Part shown: positions 24,703 through 31,736 of the stretch, in pieces
How the letters are laid out: every line of letters begins with the position of its first letter
Position numbering within the stretch: the first letter of the stretch is position 1
Assembly (NCBI GenBank): GCA_029256105.1
Contig: JAQSYO010000028.1
Coordinates: 1-47,284 of the forward strand
Origin: Herbinix sp.
GTDB lineage: Bacteria; Bacillota; Clostridia; Lachnospirales; Lachnospiraceae
DNA: 47,284 bases
Direction of reading: 5' to 3'
Made by a program: the position numbers and the translations under genes
The notes under the pieces: generated by a model
The model's input: only the letters and a program-made list of their open reading frames with translations
Told to the model about the DNA's origin: nothing
Database searches by the model: none

Positions 24703-25350
24703 ATGCAATTGATTGCTGTATTTGTAAATGATGAGGGAAACGCAGCGTCCTTAGTGGAAAATGGATTCTTACGATTATATACGAAGGGTGCAAAGGAATG
24801 GATTGTGAAAAGTGAACTCCCCTTCTTATTGGATAATCGGAAGGGGCTGATCGAAGTTCGTACTTTTATTCAACAGTTGGTTAAAAGATTAGATGGATGT
24901 ACCGTGTTTGTCGCACAACAGGTAGCAGGCCAACTTTATTATATATTGGAGGCGAACGGTTTCAACACCTATGAAGCGGAGGGAAAGCCAGAGCAATTCT
25001 TAGACTCTATATGGGAAGATCTACAATTAGAAACAGCGAGAATTACGGAAACTGTTATGAACTTAGACGATAACAAAACTAGAAAGGTAGAACGGTATCC
25101 GATACAAACAGAAAAAGAAGGAGTATATTATTTTAATCTTAAGCAGGCTTTACTTGCAGATTGCTCTCTAACATCAAAAAAGATACTGATCCCCTTCTTG
25201 CGCCAGAGACATTTTCAAGCCCTGGAGATTATTTGTGATCATGTACCTCAGTGGATTGCATCTGAACTGATTTCCTTAGAATTAACTTCTACCGTAACCT
25301 TGCTGGAAGAGAATGAATATAAAGTAAGTATTAAAAGAATTAGGTATTAA
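24703..25350 (+). CDS. AnfO-like protein (Fe-only nitrogenase accessory family)
   Basis: 215 residues. From memory of the AnfO family (PF09582) I see its features: N-terminal IAVFVNDEGNAASLVENG, KEWIVKSELPFLL, a DGCTVFVAQQVAGQLYYILEANGF segment, EGKPEQFLDSIWED, and a C-terminal module with SKKILIPFLRQRHFQALEI followed by CDHVPQWI. AnfO proteins are encoded after Fe-only nitrogenase genes and their biochemical role is not settled. No nitrogenase gene is in this window, so here it may serve another metal or radical enzyme. Start ATG 24703 with AAGAAGGTG. The 3' end runs into a 17-bp-period tandem repeat. The next gene is a repeat protein with a Cys4 tail. A search should confirm the family. Confidence 0.55.
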   Translation: MQLIAVFVNDEGNAASLVENGFLRLYTKGAKEWIVKSELPFLLDNRKGLIEVRTFIQQLVKRLDGCTVFVAQQVAGQLYYILEANGFNTYEAEGKPEQFLDSIWEDLQLETARITETVMNLDDNKTRKVERYPIQTEKEGVYYFNLKQALLADCSLTSKKILIPFLRQRHFQALEIICDHVPQWIASELISLELTSTVTLLEENEYKVSIKRIRY

Positions 25351-25490
25351 AAGAAGAATTAGGTATTAAAAAAGTAAGTATTAAAAGAGGTAAGCATTAA
25401 AAGAAGTAAGTATTATACGAGGTAAGTATTAATGATAGTATGAAAAGAAAGTAAGTATGAAAAGAAAGTAAGTATGAAAAGAAAGTAACA
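25323..25490 (+). repeat. Degenerate tandem repeat, about 17-bp period
   Basis: About nine to ten imperfect units built on (AAAAGAA)GTAAGTATT. The last copies are exact 17-mers (TGAAAAGAAAGTAAGTA at 25441-25457 and 25458-25474). The first unit is the end of the AnfO-like coding sequence (Lys-Val-Ser-Ile-Lys-Arg codons), so the array has grown from the gene's 3' end into the spacer before the next gene. Confidence 0.85.
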
Positions 25491-25538
25491 GACGGTAACT
25501 ATCAACTAGTTAAAGGTAGGGAAGAGTGGGAACGAGGC

Positions 25539-26483
25539 ATGAATGAATATTATACAAAATATGGCCTACTAAAGCATGTGGGTGAGCATGTTCTTTATGC
25601 AAACGGCAGCATAAAGGATTGTGTTATGTTGGACAAAGTAGAACTAGTTACAGCCTATGGTACACTAATTCCACAATATGAATATACAGATCATAGAAGA
25701 AAACATATCTATTCGGCTTCCTTTTATGAAACGGGTGAACTTCGAAGAATTGCTTTAAATTATAAAATGGACATTATGACTCCGATTGGTTCCATGTCAG
25801 CAGAGTTAATAACATTCTACGAAAGCGGTAGACTTAAACGTTTGTTTCCACTAAATGGACAGATTTCTGCTTATTGGGATGAAAATGATGAATATCTTTT
25901 GGCAAAGGAGAAATCATTTGAATTTCCTTTTGGTAAGTTTACCACAAAAATAATCGCAATTAGTTTTTATGAGAATGGAGCAATAAAAAATCTGACGTTG
26001 TGGCCGCAGGAAAAGATAAAAATAAGGTCACCAATTGGGGAGATGCGGGTACGAATCGGGATATCCTTATATCCGGAGGGTAGCATAAAATCGGTGGAAC
26101 CGGCTTATCCAAAGGTAGTCCAGACACCAATCGGTGCTATAAAAGCATTTGATTTTAATGCAAATGGAATTACCGGAGACCGCAACTCTTTGACTTTTTC
26201 AACAGGGGGTACCGTTCATTCCCTTATAACTTCTGAAATCAAGGTTACCGTTCAGGGAGTTGGAATGGACAATCCGATCACTTTTACACCAGAGCAGGAA
26301 GAGGATGAGGATGGAATAGAAGTATGTTTTCGTACTTTGAAAATGGAATTTGGTGATAACAGTGTTAGTTTTAACGGAGGGGAAAAGTATGACCTTCCTA
26401 CAAATCAATTCAAGCTGGAACCCTACAGACGATCCGTTCCAAGTCTATGTGGAGATTGCGCAAGCTGTGGAGGTTGCAGTTGA
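25539..26483 (+). CDS. MORN-like repeat protein with C-terminal four-cysteine tail
   Basis: 314 residues, no signal peptide or membrane segment. Five to six units alternate two motifs: a (S/T)(F/L)Y-x-x-G-x-(I/L)-(K/R) turn (starting near residues 18, 60, 91, 141, 176, 205) and a (T/S)P(I/Y/F)G-x-(I/M/F) turn (near 38, 81, 129, 164, 196), giving a beta-rich solenoid resembling MORN-variant repeats. The last 11 residues hold C304, C307, C310 and C313 (CGDCASCGGC), a CX2CX2CX2C pattern that could bind iron-sulfur or zinc. It begins 188 nt after the AnfO-like gene on the same strand. The start ATG 25539 follows GGAAGAGTGGGAACGAGGC, a weak site. I know similar unannotated proteins in other clostridia but no function. 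Confidence 0.75.
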   Translation: MNEYYTKYGLLKHVGEHVLYANGSIKDCVMLDKVELVTAYGTLIPQYEYTDHRRKHIYSASFYETGELRRIALNYKMDIMTPIGSMSAELITFYESGRLKRLFPLNGQISAYWDENDEYLLAKEKSFEFPFGKFTTKIIAISFYENGAIKNLTLWPQEKIKIRSPIGEMRVRIGISLYPEGSIKSVEPAYPKVVQTPIGAIKAFDFNANGITGDRNSLTFSTGGTVHSLITSEIKVTVQGVGMDNPITFTPEQEEDEDGIEVCFRTLKMEFGDNSVSFNGGEKYDLPTNQFKLEPYRRSVPSLCGDCASCGGCS

Positions 26484-26510
26484 TTAAGAAAAGGAAAGTC
26501 GTACAATCAA

Positions 26511-27842
26511 TTACAGAAGGATAATTCCATGTTTATATTCATTTGCTATGATGGTTTTGTATTTTTCATAGATAGCCTGGTTGTATATGTGGGTAGCAAA
26601 TAAATCCTCGGAGAGCATACGTTTTCCTAGGACATCTAATTGGCTTCCGGCTTTTGATACTTTTGTAATAATTGGGGTTTTACCACTCTTTTCGATTTCA
26701 CGTAATAAATGAGAGGCTTCCTTTCTTATACCCAAGACTCTGGCGTATAAAGCGTAACCACTTTGGTTATATTCAGCGAAGTCTTCACTTCGTATATTAA
26801 GAAGAAGATGGATTAGTGCTCTGTTAATACGAGTTAAAGTCATGTTCTTTGTTTTAATCATTTGCGCAAGCTCTTCTATACTGAGATTAAAATCAGGGAT
26901 ATTTTTCATACGTTCTGCTAGATCATTAGAGATATCCACATACTGATTAAGCAATCGATTGTCTTGTTCAAGTAATTTGTATTTTATTACCTGCGAAAAG
27001 TCCGCCTCTGTAATTGGATAGGTTTTATTATAGTTTTCAATTAAAAATTGATATACGTCATTGGGGACACTGTTCTTAGCCGCCTCTAAATCAAGGAAAG
27101 AATTTATATTTCTTTTATGAATTGAATTACGGATTGCTGTGGCAGAGCTAATGACAAGAGGGTTGGGTGTTTCGCCATCTTCCAATATCGAAGTAATAGT
27201 CGGATTGGAAGTAGTGCTTTTATCCGATAAGTGCTTATCGTGATAATGAGAGGATATTCTTTGAATTGTTATTGGAACTATGTTGGAGGAAAGGTTGTAG
27301 AGGGCTTTCACATATTCAATGCCAAGAATATTATTTGGCTCCATCAAAACTTTTGATATGGCCGGCCCATCCACACCTTCGAAGGCATCCATAGAAGGCT
27401 CCAAAGCTTTTAATCTGGCAGCAGGATACGTTAGTCCCTCTTTCAGTAAAGACTGTAAACGGTCATGATAAGAGGCAGGAGCGTCAAGTAAGAATTTAGC
27501 AGCTTTTTGAAGCAGAATAATATCACCACATTCGCTGCCAAAGCATAAGGTATCTACGATTCCTAACTTGTCCAGTATGGAAACAGCTCCATGTGCAAAG
27601 TATTCCGCACTTCCTGTTGCATAACAAACAGGAAGCTCCAGTACCAGATCAACTCCATTATGTAAAGCCATCTCGGTTCTGCTGTATTTATCGATAATAG
27701 CGGGAGTTCCACGCTGTACAAAATTACCACTCATTACAGCAATGACGCAATCTGCGCCAGTGATCCGCTTGGCTTCTTCAATATGATATTTATGCCCGTT
27801 GTGAAAAGGGTTGTACTCGGTTATTAATCCCACTACTTTCAT
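26511..27842 (-). CDS. tmcAL: tRNA(Met) cytidine acetate ligase
   Basis: 443 residues, the YlbM/DUF795 family, now TmcAL: it activates acetate with ATP to acetyl-AMP and transfers it to the wobble cytidine of elongator tRNA-Met. Seen: VGLITEYNPFHNGHKYH with the nucleotidyltransferase HxGH (H14-H17), SGNFVQRGTPAIIDKYSRT, LELPVCYATGSAEYFA and SSATAIRNSI. The start 27842 gives the standard MKVVGLITEYNPFHNGH N-terminus. It diverges from pta-ackA across a 465-bp region that holds two 95-bp repeats. The pairing with acetate-producing genes is common in Firmicutes and fits its use of acetate. Confidence 0.95.
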   Translation of the reverse strand: MKVVGLITEYNPFHNGHKYHIEEAKRITGADCVIAVMSGNFVQRGTPAIIDKYSRTEMALHNGVDLVLELPVCYATGSAEYFAHGAVSILDKLGIVDTLCFGSECGDIILLQKAAKFLLDAPASYHDRLQSLLKEGLTYPAARLKALEPSMDAFEGVDGPAISKVLMEPNNILGIEYVKALYNLSSNIVPITIQRISSHYHDKHLSDKSTTSNPTITSILEDGETPNPLVISSATAIRNSIHKRNINSFLDLEAAKNSVPNDVYQFLIENYNKTYPITEADFSQVIKYKLLEQDNRLLNQYVDISNDLAERMKNIPDFNLSIEELAQMIKTKNMTLTRINRALIHLLLNIRSEDFAEYNQSGYALYARVLGIRKEASHLLREIEKSGKTPIITKVSKAGSQLDVLGKRMLSEDLFATHIYNQAIYEKYKTIIANEYKHGIILL

Positions 27843-27914
27843 TTTCTGATTAAGCTCCTCTATACTTGAATTTTGAATAATCTCCTAGTGAAGTTACTGA
27901 TAATAATCTGATGG

Positions 27915-28104
27915 TATAAGTTATCAGAATTTGCATTATACTTCTGATAAAAGGCGCAGGGATTGCGCCGTGCATCTTGATTATAGGAACAAGGGTTTTA
28001 TTCCTATAATATAAGTTATCAGAAGTTGCATTATACTTCTGATAAAAGGCGCAGGGTTTGCGCCGTGCATCTTGATTATAGGAATAAGGGTTTTATTCCT
28101 ATAA
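27915..28104. repeat. Two tandem 95-bp units, each with three hairpins
   Basis: Unit 1 (27915-28009) and unit 2 (28010-28104) differ at three positions. In unit 2: hairpin A TTATCAGAAG/CTTCTGATAA (28016-28045), hairpin B GGCGCA/TGCGCC (28048-28064), hairpin C TTATAGGAATAA/TTATTCCTATAA (28076-28104). In unit 1, hairpins A and C each carry one substitution that breaks a pair; the third change is in loop B. It resembles a mobile or REP-like intergenic element; no ORF. Confidence 0.92.
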
Positions 28105-28206
28105 TATCATTAATAAACAATACCGTCAAATCGTACCGGAATTTAGATTAACATAATTTTCATACTGCAACAGTGAAAGAATACCTCATATTTCTACAAA
28201 TTATAC

Positions 28207-28235
28207 TTGTATCCATTGTGAATATGATTTATAAT
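28207..28235 (+). promoter_or_regulatory. Putative promoter of pta-ackA
   Basis: TTGTAT (28207-28212), 17-nt spacer, perfect TATAAT (28230-28235), 72 nt before the pta start. Confidence 0.5.
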
Positions 28236-28307
28236 AAAATTTATGGGTTTTACCAATTATAATCATGTAGAAAAACAAAAATGAGATGTTATGGAAGGAG
28301 AAACTTC

Positions 28308-29303
28308 ATGAGTTTTATTGATGGAATTAAAGAAAGAGCAAAACAAAACAAAAAGACAGTGGTATTGCCGGAGACCGGAGACAGAAGAACTTTGGAGGCT
28401 GCAAGCAAAATACTGGCAGAAGAGATTGCAAACATTATCTTAATCGGTAATAAGGAAGCTATCGCTAAAGGCGCAGAAGGCTTAGATTTATCAGCGGCTA
28501 CGATTATTGATCCTAATCAGACGGACAAACTTCAAGCATATATTGATCTCTTAGTTGAGGTCAGAAAAAGCAAGGGTATGACACCGGAGCAAGCAAAAGA
28601 TTTATTAACCAAGGACTATCTTTACTTTGGTGTTACTATGGTAAAGGCAGGAGATGCAGATGGTATGGTTGCAGGAGCAGTAAATGCAACAGCGAACGTA
28701 CTACGTCCCTCTTTGCAGATTTTAAAAACAGCGCCGGGTACGAAACTTGTATCCGCATTTTTCATTATGGTTGTTCCTAATTGTGAGTTTGGTGCAGACG
28801 GTACCTTTATTTTCTCGGATTCCGGACTTGTTCAAAATCCGAATGCAGAAGAGCTTGCAGCAATTGCAGGAAGTAGTGCAAAGAGTTTTGAAGCTTTGGT
28901 TGGTAAAGAAGCAGTTGTTGCTATGTTGTCCCATTCCACCAAAGGAAGTGCAGCGCATCCTGATGTAGATAAAGTGGTTGAAGCAACAAGAATTGCGAAG
29001 GAATTATATCCGGAATATAAGATTGACGGTGAATTCCAGCTGGATGCTGCGATTGTTCCTAGTGTTGGAGCTTCCAAAGCGCCCGGAAGTGATATTGCCG
29101 GTCTAGCGAATGTATTGGTATTCCCTGATCTTGATGCAGGAAATATCGGCTATAAATTGGCACAAAGACTTGCGAAAGCAGAAGCATACGGCCCTATTAC
29201 ACAGGGAATTGCGAAACCAGTAAATGATTTATCCAGAGGATGTACTGCAGATGATATCGTAGGTGTTATAGCGATAACAGCAGTTCAGGCTTCTGCAAAA
29301 TAA
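28308..29303 (+). CDS. pta: Phosphate acetyltransferase
   Basis: 331 residues, the short clostridial form without N-terminal regulatory domains. Pta converts acetyl-CoA and phosphate to acetyl phosphate, the first step of acetate formation. Seen: FIDGIKERAKQNKKTVVLPE, a GVTMVKAGDADGMVAGAVN segment, FIFSDSGLVQNPNAEELA and the C-terminal LVFPDLDAGNIGYKL with GPITQGIAKPVNDLSRGC. ATG 28308 is chosen because GGAAGGAG lies 7 nt before it; the in-frame ATG at 28281 has none. ackA follows after 30 nt, so the two form the standard ATP-yielding operon. Confidence 0.97.
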   Translation: MSFIDGIKERAKQNKKTVVLPETGDRRTLEAASKILAEEIANIILIGNKEAIAKGAEGLDLSAATIIDPNQTDKLQAYIDLLVEVRKSKGMTPEQAKDLLTKDYLYFGVTMVKAGDADGMVAGAVNATANVLRPSLQILKTAPGTKLVSAFFIMVVPNCEFGADGTFIFSDSGLVQNPNAEELAAIAGSSAKSFEALVGKEAVVAMLSHSTKGSAAHPDVDKVVEATRIAKELYPEYKIDGEFQLDAAIVPSVGASKAPGSDIAGLANVLVFPDLDAGNIGYKLAQRLAKAEAYGPITQGIAKPVNDLSRGCTADDIVGVIAITAVQASAK

Positions 29304-29333
29304 TCACGATCATAAGAGAGGTATAAAAATAAC

Positions 29334-30524
29334 ATGAAAGTATTAGTAATTAATTGCGGTAGTTCTTCCTTAAAGTATCAGTTAATTGACTCTGTTAGCG
29401 AGATAGCTTTAGCGGTTGGTATCTGTGAAAGAATTGGACAGGGCATAAGTTGTTTAAAGCATACGCCTAACGGTGGAGAAAAAGTAGTAATTGAAACCCC
29501 CATGGAGAATCATGAAGTAGCAATCAAAATGGTTCTTGATGCGTTAACCGATAAAAACCACGGGGTTATCAAATCCTTGGAGGAAATTGGAGCGGTAGGG
29601 CATAGAGTCGTACATGGCGGTGAGAAATTTGCAACTTCAACCATTATTACAGATGAAGTAATTCAGGCAATTGAGGATTGTAATGATTTAGCACCACTTC
29701 ACAATCCAGCTAATTTAATCGGTATCCGTGCTTGTGCTAATCTGATAAAGGGTGTTCCCATGGTTGCAGTATTCGATACTGCATTCCATCAGACAATGCC
29801 TGCAAAAGCTTATCTGTACGGAATTCCTCATGAATATTATGATAAATATAAAATTCGTAAATATGGTTTCCATGGAACCAGCCATAGCTTTGTATCCAAA
29901 CGTGCAGCAGAATTTGCAGGAATTGATATTAATAATTCCAAAATAATTGTATGCCACCTTGGAAATGGTGCCAGTATCACTGCAGTATTAAATGGTAAAT
30001 CGATAGATACTAGTATGGGATTCACACCACTTGCAGGTCTTGTTATGGGTACCAGAAGTGGTAATATTGATCCTTCCATCATCGAATTCATTGCAAAGAA
30101 GGAAAATAAGAACATCGACCAGATTATGAATTTATTAAATAAGGAATCTGGTGTGCAAGGTATGTCCGATGTATCCAGCGATTTCCGCGATATTAATGAT
30201 GCAATGGATAACGGTAATGAAATGGCACGTACCGCTTTTGACGTTTTTGTATATCGTGTAGCTAAATGCATTGGTGGCTATGTGGCAGCGATGAACGGAG
30301 TAGATGTAATCGCATTTACTGCAGGTGTTGGTGAGAATGACCACAAGGTAAGAGAAGATGTATGCCAATACCTAGGTTATCTGGGAGTTACAATCGACTT
30401 AGAGAAGAACATGACTAGAAGCAAGGAAATAATGCTTACAACACCGGAGTCTACTACTAAGGTTTGCATTATGCCAACCAATGAGGAATTAGCAATTGCA
30501 AGAGAAACGGTAGGATTGTTATAA
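29334..30524 (+). CDS. ackA: Acetate kinase
   Basis: 396 residues, full length. AckA transfers the phosphate of acetyl phosphate to ADP, yielding acetate and ATP. Seen: N-terminal VLVINCGSSSLKYQL, GHRVVHGGEKF, VFDTAFHQTMP with the active-site Asp, YGFHGTSH, VCHLGNGASITAV and the C-terminal AFTAGVGEN and PTNEELAIARET. The Shine-Dalgarno is GAGAGG at 29316-29321, rather far from the ATG. It completes the pta-ackA operon. I see no strong terminator before the next promoter at 30568. Confidence 0.98.
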   Translation: MKVLVINCGSSSLKYQLIDSVSEIALAVGICERIGQGISCLKHTPNGGEKVVIETPMENHEVAIKMVLDALTDKNHGVIKSLEEIGAVGHRVVHGGEKFATSTIITDEVIQAIEDCNDLAPLHNPANLIGIRACANLIKGVPMVAVFDTAFHQTMPAKAYLYGIPHEYYDKYKIRKYGFHGTSHSFVSKRAAEFAGIDINNSKIIVCHLGNGASITAVLNGKSIDTSMGFTPLAGLVMGTRSGNIDPSIIEFIAKKENKNIDQIMNLLNKESGVQGMSDVSSDFRDINDAMDNGNEMARTAFDVFVYRVAKCIGGYVAAMNGVDVIAFTAGVGENDHKVREDVCQYLGYLGVTIDLEKNMTRSKEIMLTTPESTTKVCIMPTNEELAIARETVGLL

Positions 30525-30567
30525 TTTGGTTATCATTTCAGCTTGCAGTAGAATTCATATTTTTTGA

Positions 30568-30596
30568 TTGACAAATAATAACACAGTAGGTATAAT
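30568..30596 (+). promoter_or_regulatory. Consensus sigma-A promoter of yceD-rpmF
   Basis: Exact TTGACA (30568-30573), 17-nt spacer, exact TATAAT (30591-30596). This is the strongest promoter I can see in the window, fitting a ribosomal protein operon. Confidence 0.85.
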
Positions 30597-30666
30597 ACAA
30601 GAAGCGCGTAAAGAGTTCGAGGAATCGAATTCTTAATAATGCAGTGAATATTCGGAGAGATTTATC

Positions 30667-31194
30667 ATGCTTATATCTTTGTCAGAAATAATGACCACGA
30701 AGGATAAAGTAGTGCAAATCAAGGTTCCCATTGAGTTGGAGACATTTGATTACCAAGGGACAACCTATGAGTTCACTCATAAGGATCCAGTGGACCTAAC
30801 CATTACAAATCTTGGCGACAAGACATTAATGATCGAGGGCAGTACGAATATTTCTCTGACCCTATTCTGCAGTAGGTGTCTAAAGGAGATTATATTCCCT
30901 ATGGACATAACTATTCAGAAAGAGGTTGATTTTAATCTTTCTGAAGAAGAACGTGCAGAAGGTTTGGATGAAACAAATTATATTATTGGATACAATCTGG
31001 ATGTAGACATATTAATTTATGATGAAGTTTTGATTGGGTTTCCCATGAGACTATTATGCAGCGAGGATTGCAAAGGACTTTGTAAGAATTGCGGAGCTAA
31101 TTTGAATGAGAATCCTTGTGACTGCGATACTACAGTATATGATCCCAGAATGTCAGTAATCCGAGATATTTTTAACAATTTTAAGGAGGTGTGA
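30667..31194 (+). CDS. YceD/DUF177 family protein
   Basis: 175 residues of the DUF177 (YceD, YlbN) family, nearly always encoded directly before rpmF. Seen: the domain core with CSRCLKEI near residue 60, and the family's C-terminal CKGLCKNCGANLN with CDCDTTVYDPRMSVIRDIF. In plants and some bacteria the family is tied to 23S rRNA accumulation; the molecular activity is not known. The cysteine pairs suggest a bound metal. The start is ATG 30667 (CGGAGAG upstream). rpmF begins 2 nt after the stop and the AAGGAGG for rpmF lies within this gene, so translation is coupled. Confidence 0.9.
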   Translation: MLISLSEIMTTKDKVVQIKVPIELETFDYQGTTYEFTHKDPVDLTITNLGDKTLMIEGSTNISLTLFCSRCLKEIIFPMDITIQKEVDFNLSEEERAEGLDETNYIIGYNLDVDILIYDEVLIGFPMRLLCSEDCKGLCKNCGANLNENPCDCDTTVYDPRMSVIRDIFNNFKEV

Positions 31195-31196
31195 CA

Positions 31197-31376
31197 ATGT
31201 CTATTTGTCCAAAGAACAAATCATCAAAAGGTAGAAGAGATAGTCGTAGAGCTAATTGGAAAATGAGTTCTCCTAGCTTAGTAAAATGTAGTAAGTGCGG
31301 CGAGCTTATGGTTCCTCATAGAGTATGTAAAGCTTGTGGTTCATACAATAAGAAGGAAATCATTCCTACAGTATAA
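31197..31376 (+). CDS. rpmF: 50S ribosomal protein L32
   Basis: 59 residues. The N-terminal CPKNKSSKGRRDSRRANWKM is the conserved basic tail and CSKCG...CKACGSYNKKEII is the zinc-binding pair of this protein. L32 belongs to the large ribosomal subunit. The start is ATG 31197, with AAGGAGG at 31183-31189; an upstream in-frame GTG at 31191 is too near that site. This is the four-cysteine (zinc-carrying) form. Confidence 0.98.
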   Translation: MSICPKNKSSKGRRDSRRANWKMSSPSLVKCSKCGELMVPHRVCKACGSYNKKEIIPTV

Positions 31377-31389
31377 TCTCAGTAAAATC

Positions 31390-31423
31390 AAGGCTTTCCG
31401 ATTTGTTTCGGAAAGCCTTTTTT
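31390..31423 (+). terminator. Terminator of yceD-rpmF
   Basis: AAGGCTTTCCG (31390-31400) pairs with CGGAAAGCCTT (31409-31419), followed by six T. Confidence 0.93.
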
Positions 31424-31475
31424 ATGGTTTAAACCATTTTTATACCTAAAGAGTAATCAGATGATAAAATGTTAG

Positions 31476-31500
31476 GCTGTACCAATTTGGTACAGCTTTT
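31476..31500 (+). terminator. Second terminator-like hairpin or operator
   Basis: GCTGTACC (31476-31483), loop AATTT, GGTACAGC (31489-31496), then TTTT. Palindrome reads almost symmetrically around the loop, so it could also be a protein-binding site. Confidence 0.5.
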
Positions 31501-31551
31501 ATAATATAGTGTACCCAACGTAAACGCAGGCGTACAGTAGTTAATGTCTAA

Positions 31552-31655
31552 CAGCAATAAAGGCCTAAACGGCAGTAAAAGTTTAACAACAGTAAAAGTT
31601 TGACAGCAGTAAAAGCCTGAAAACCTAAAAGTAGTAAATCAGTAAAAGTCGAAAG
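31552..31655 (+). repeat. Degenerate 17-bp-period tandem repeat upstream of topB
   Basis: Units: CAGTAAAAGTTTAACAA (31573-31589), CAGTAAAAGTTTGACAG (31590-31606), then more diverged copies starting CAGTAAAAG at 31607 and 31640. An imperfect copy begins near 31552. Confidence 0.7.
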
Positions 31656-31667
31656 GTTAACAATTTA

Positions 31668-31696
31668 TTGATAAATTCTAACCGAATAGATATAAT
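31668..31696 (+). promoter_or_regulatory. Putative sigma-A promoter of topB
   Basis: TTGATA (31668-31673), 17-nt spacer, exact TATAAT (31691-31696). Transcription would start near 31703, which favours the topB start at 31737 over upstream in-frame starts. Confidence 0.7.
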
Positions 31697-31736
31697 GAAA
31701 ATGATAGTAAAGAAGGCAAGCAGAACGGAGCTAAAT

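Larger units (their letters stand above)
27843..28307. other. Divergent intergenic region tmcAL/pta
   Basis: 465 bp with no gene. It holds a 95-bp tandem duplication with hairpins (27915-28104) and the pta promoter. The tmcAL promoter must lie on its left side; I cannot place it confidently. Confidence 0.7.
31377..31736. other. Gene-free region between rpmF and topB
   Basis: 360 bp containing the rpmF terminator, a second hairpin (31476-31500), a 17-bp-period repeat (31552-31655) and the topB promoter (31668-31696). No credible gene. Confidence 0.65.

Noticed and set aside
25323..25490. Regular repeats that might be a CRISPR array
   Set aside because: The units are contiguous (17-bp period) with no unique spacers and no cas genes nearby.
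24703..26483. A nitrogenase cluster
   Set aside because: No nifH, nifD, nifK or anfG-like sequence is present in the window; only the AnfO-like protein suggests it.
27915..28104. 95-bp repeats as a CRISPR or riboswitch pair
   Set aside because: Only two copies, directly abutting; they fit no riboswitch class I know, and they lie 200 bp before pta in a divergent region.
29715..30368. Minus-strand frames opposite ackA
   Set aside because: Shadows of acetate kinase; no ribosome-binding sites, no domain likeness.
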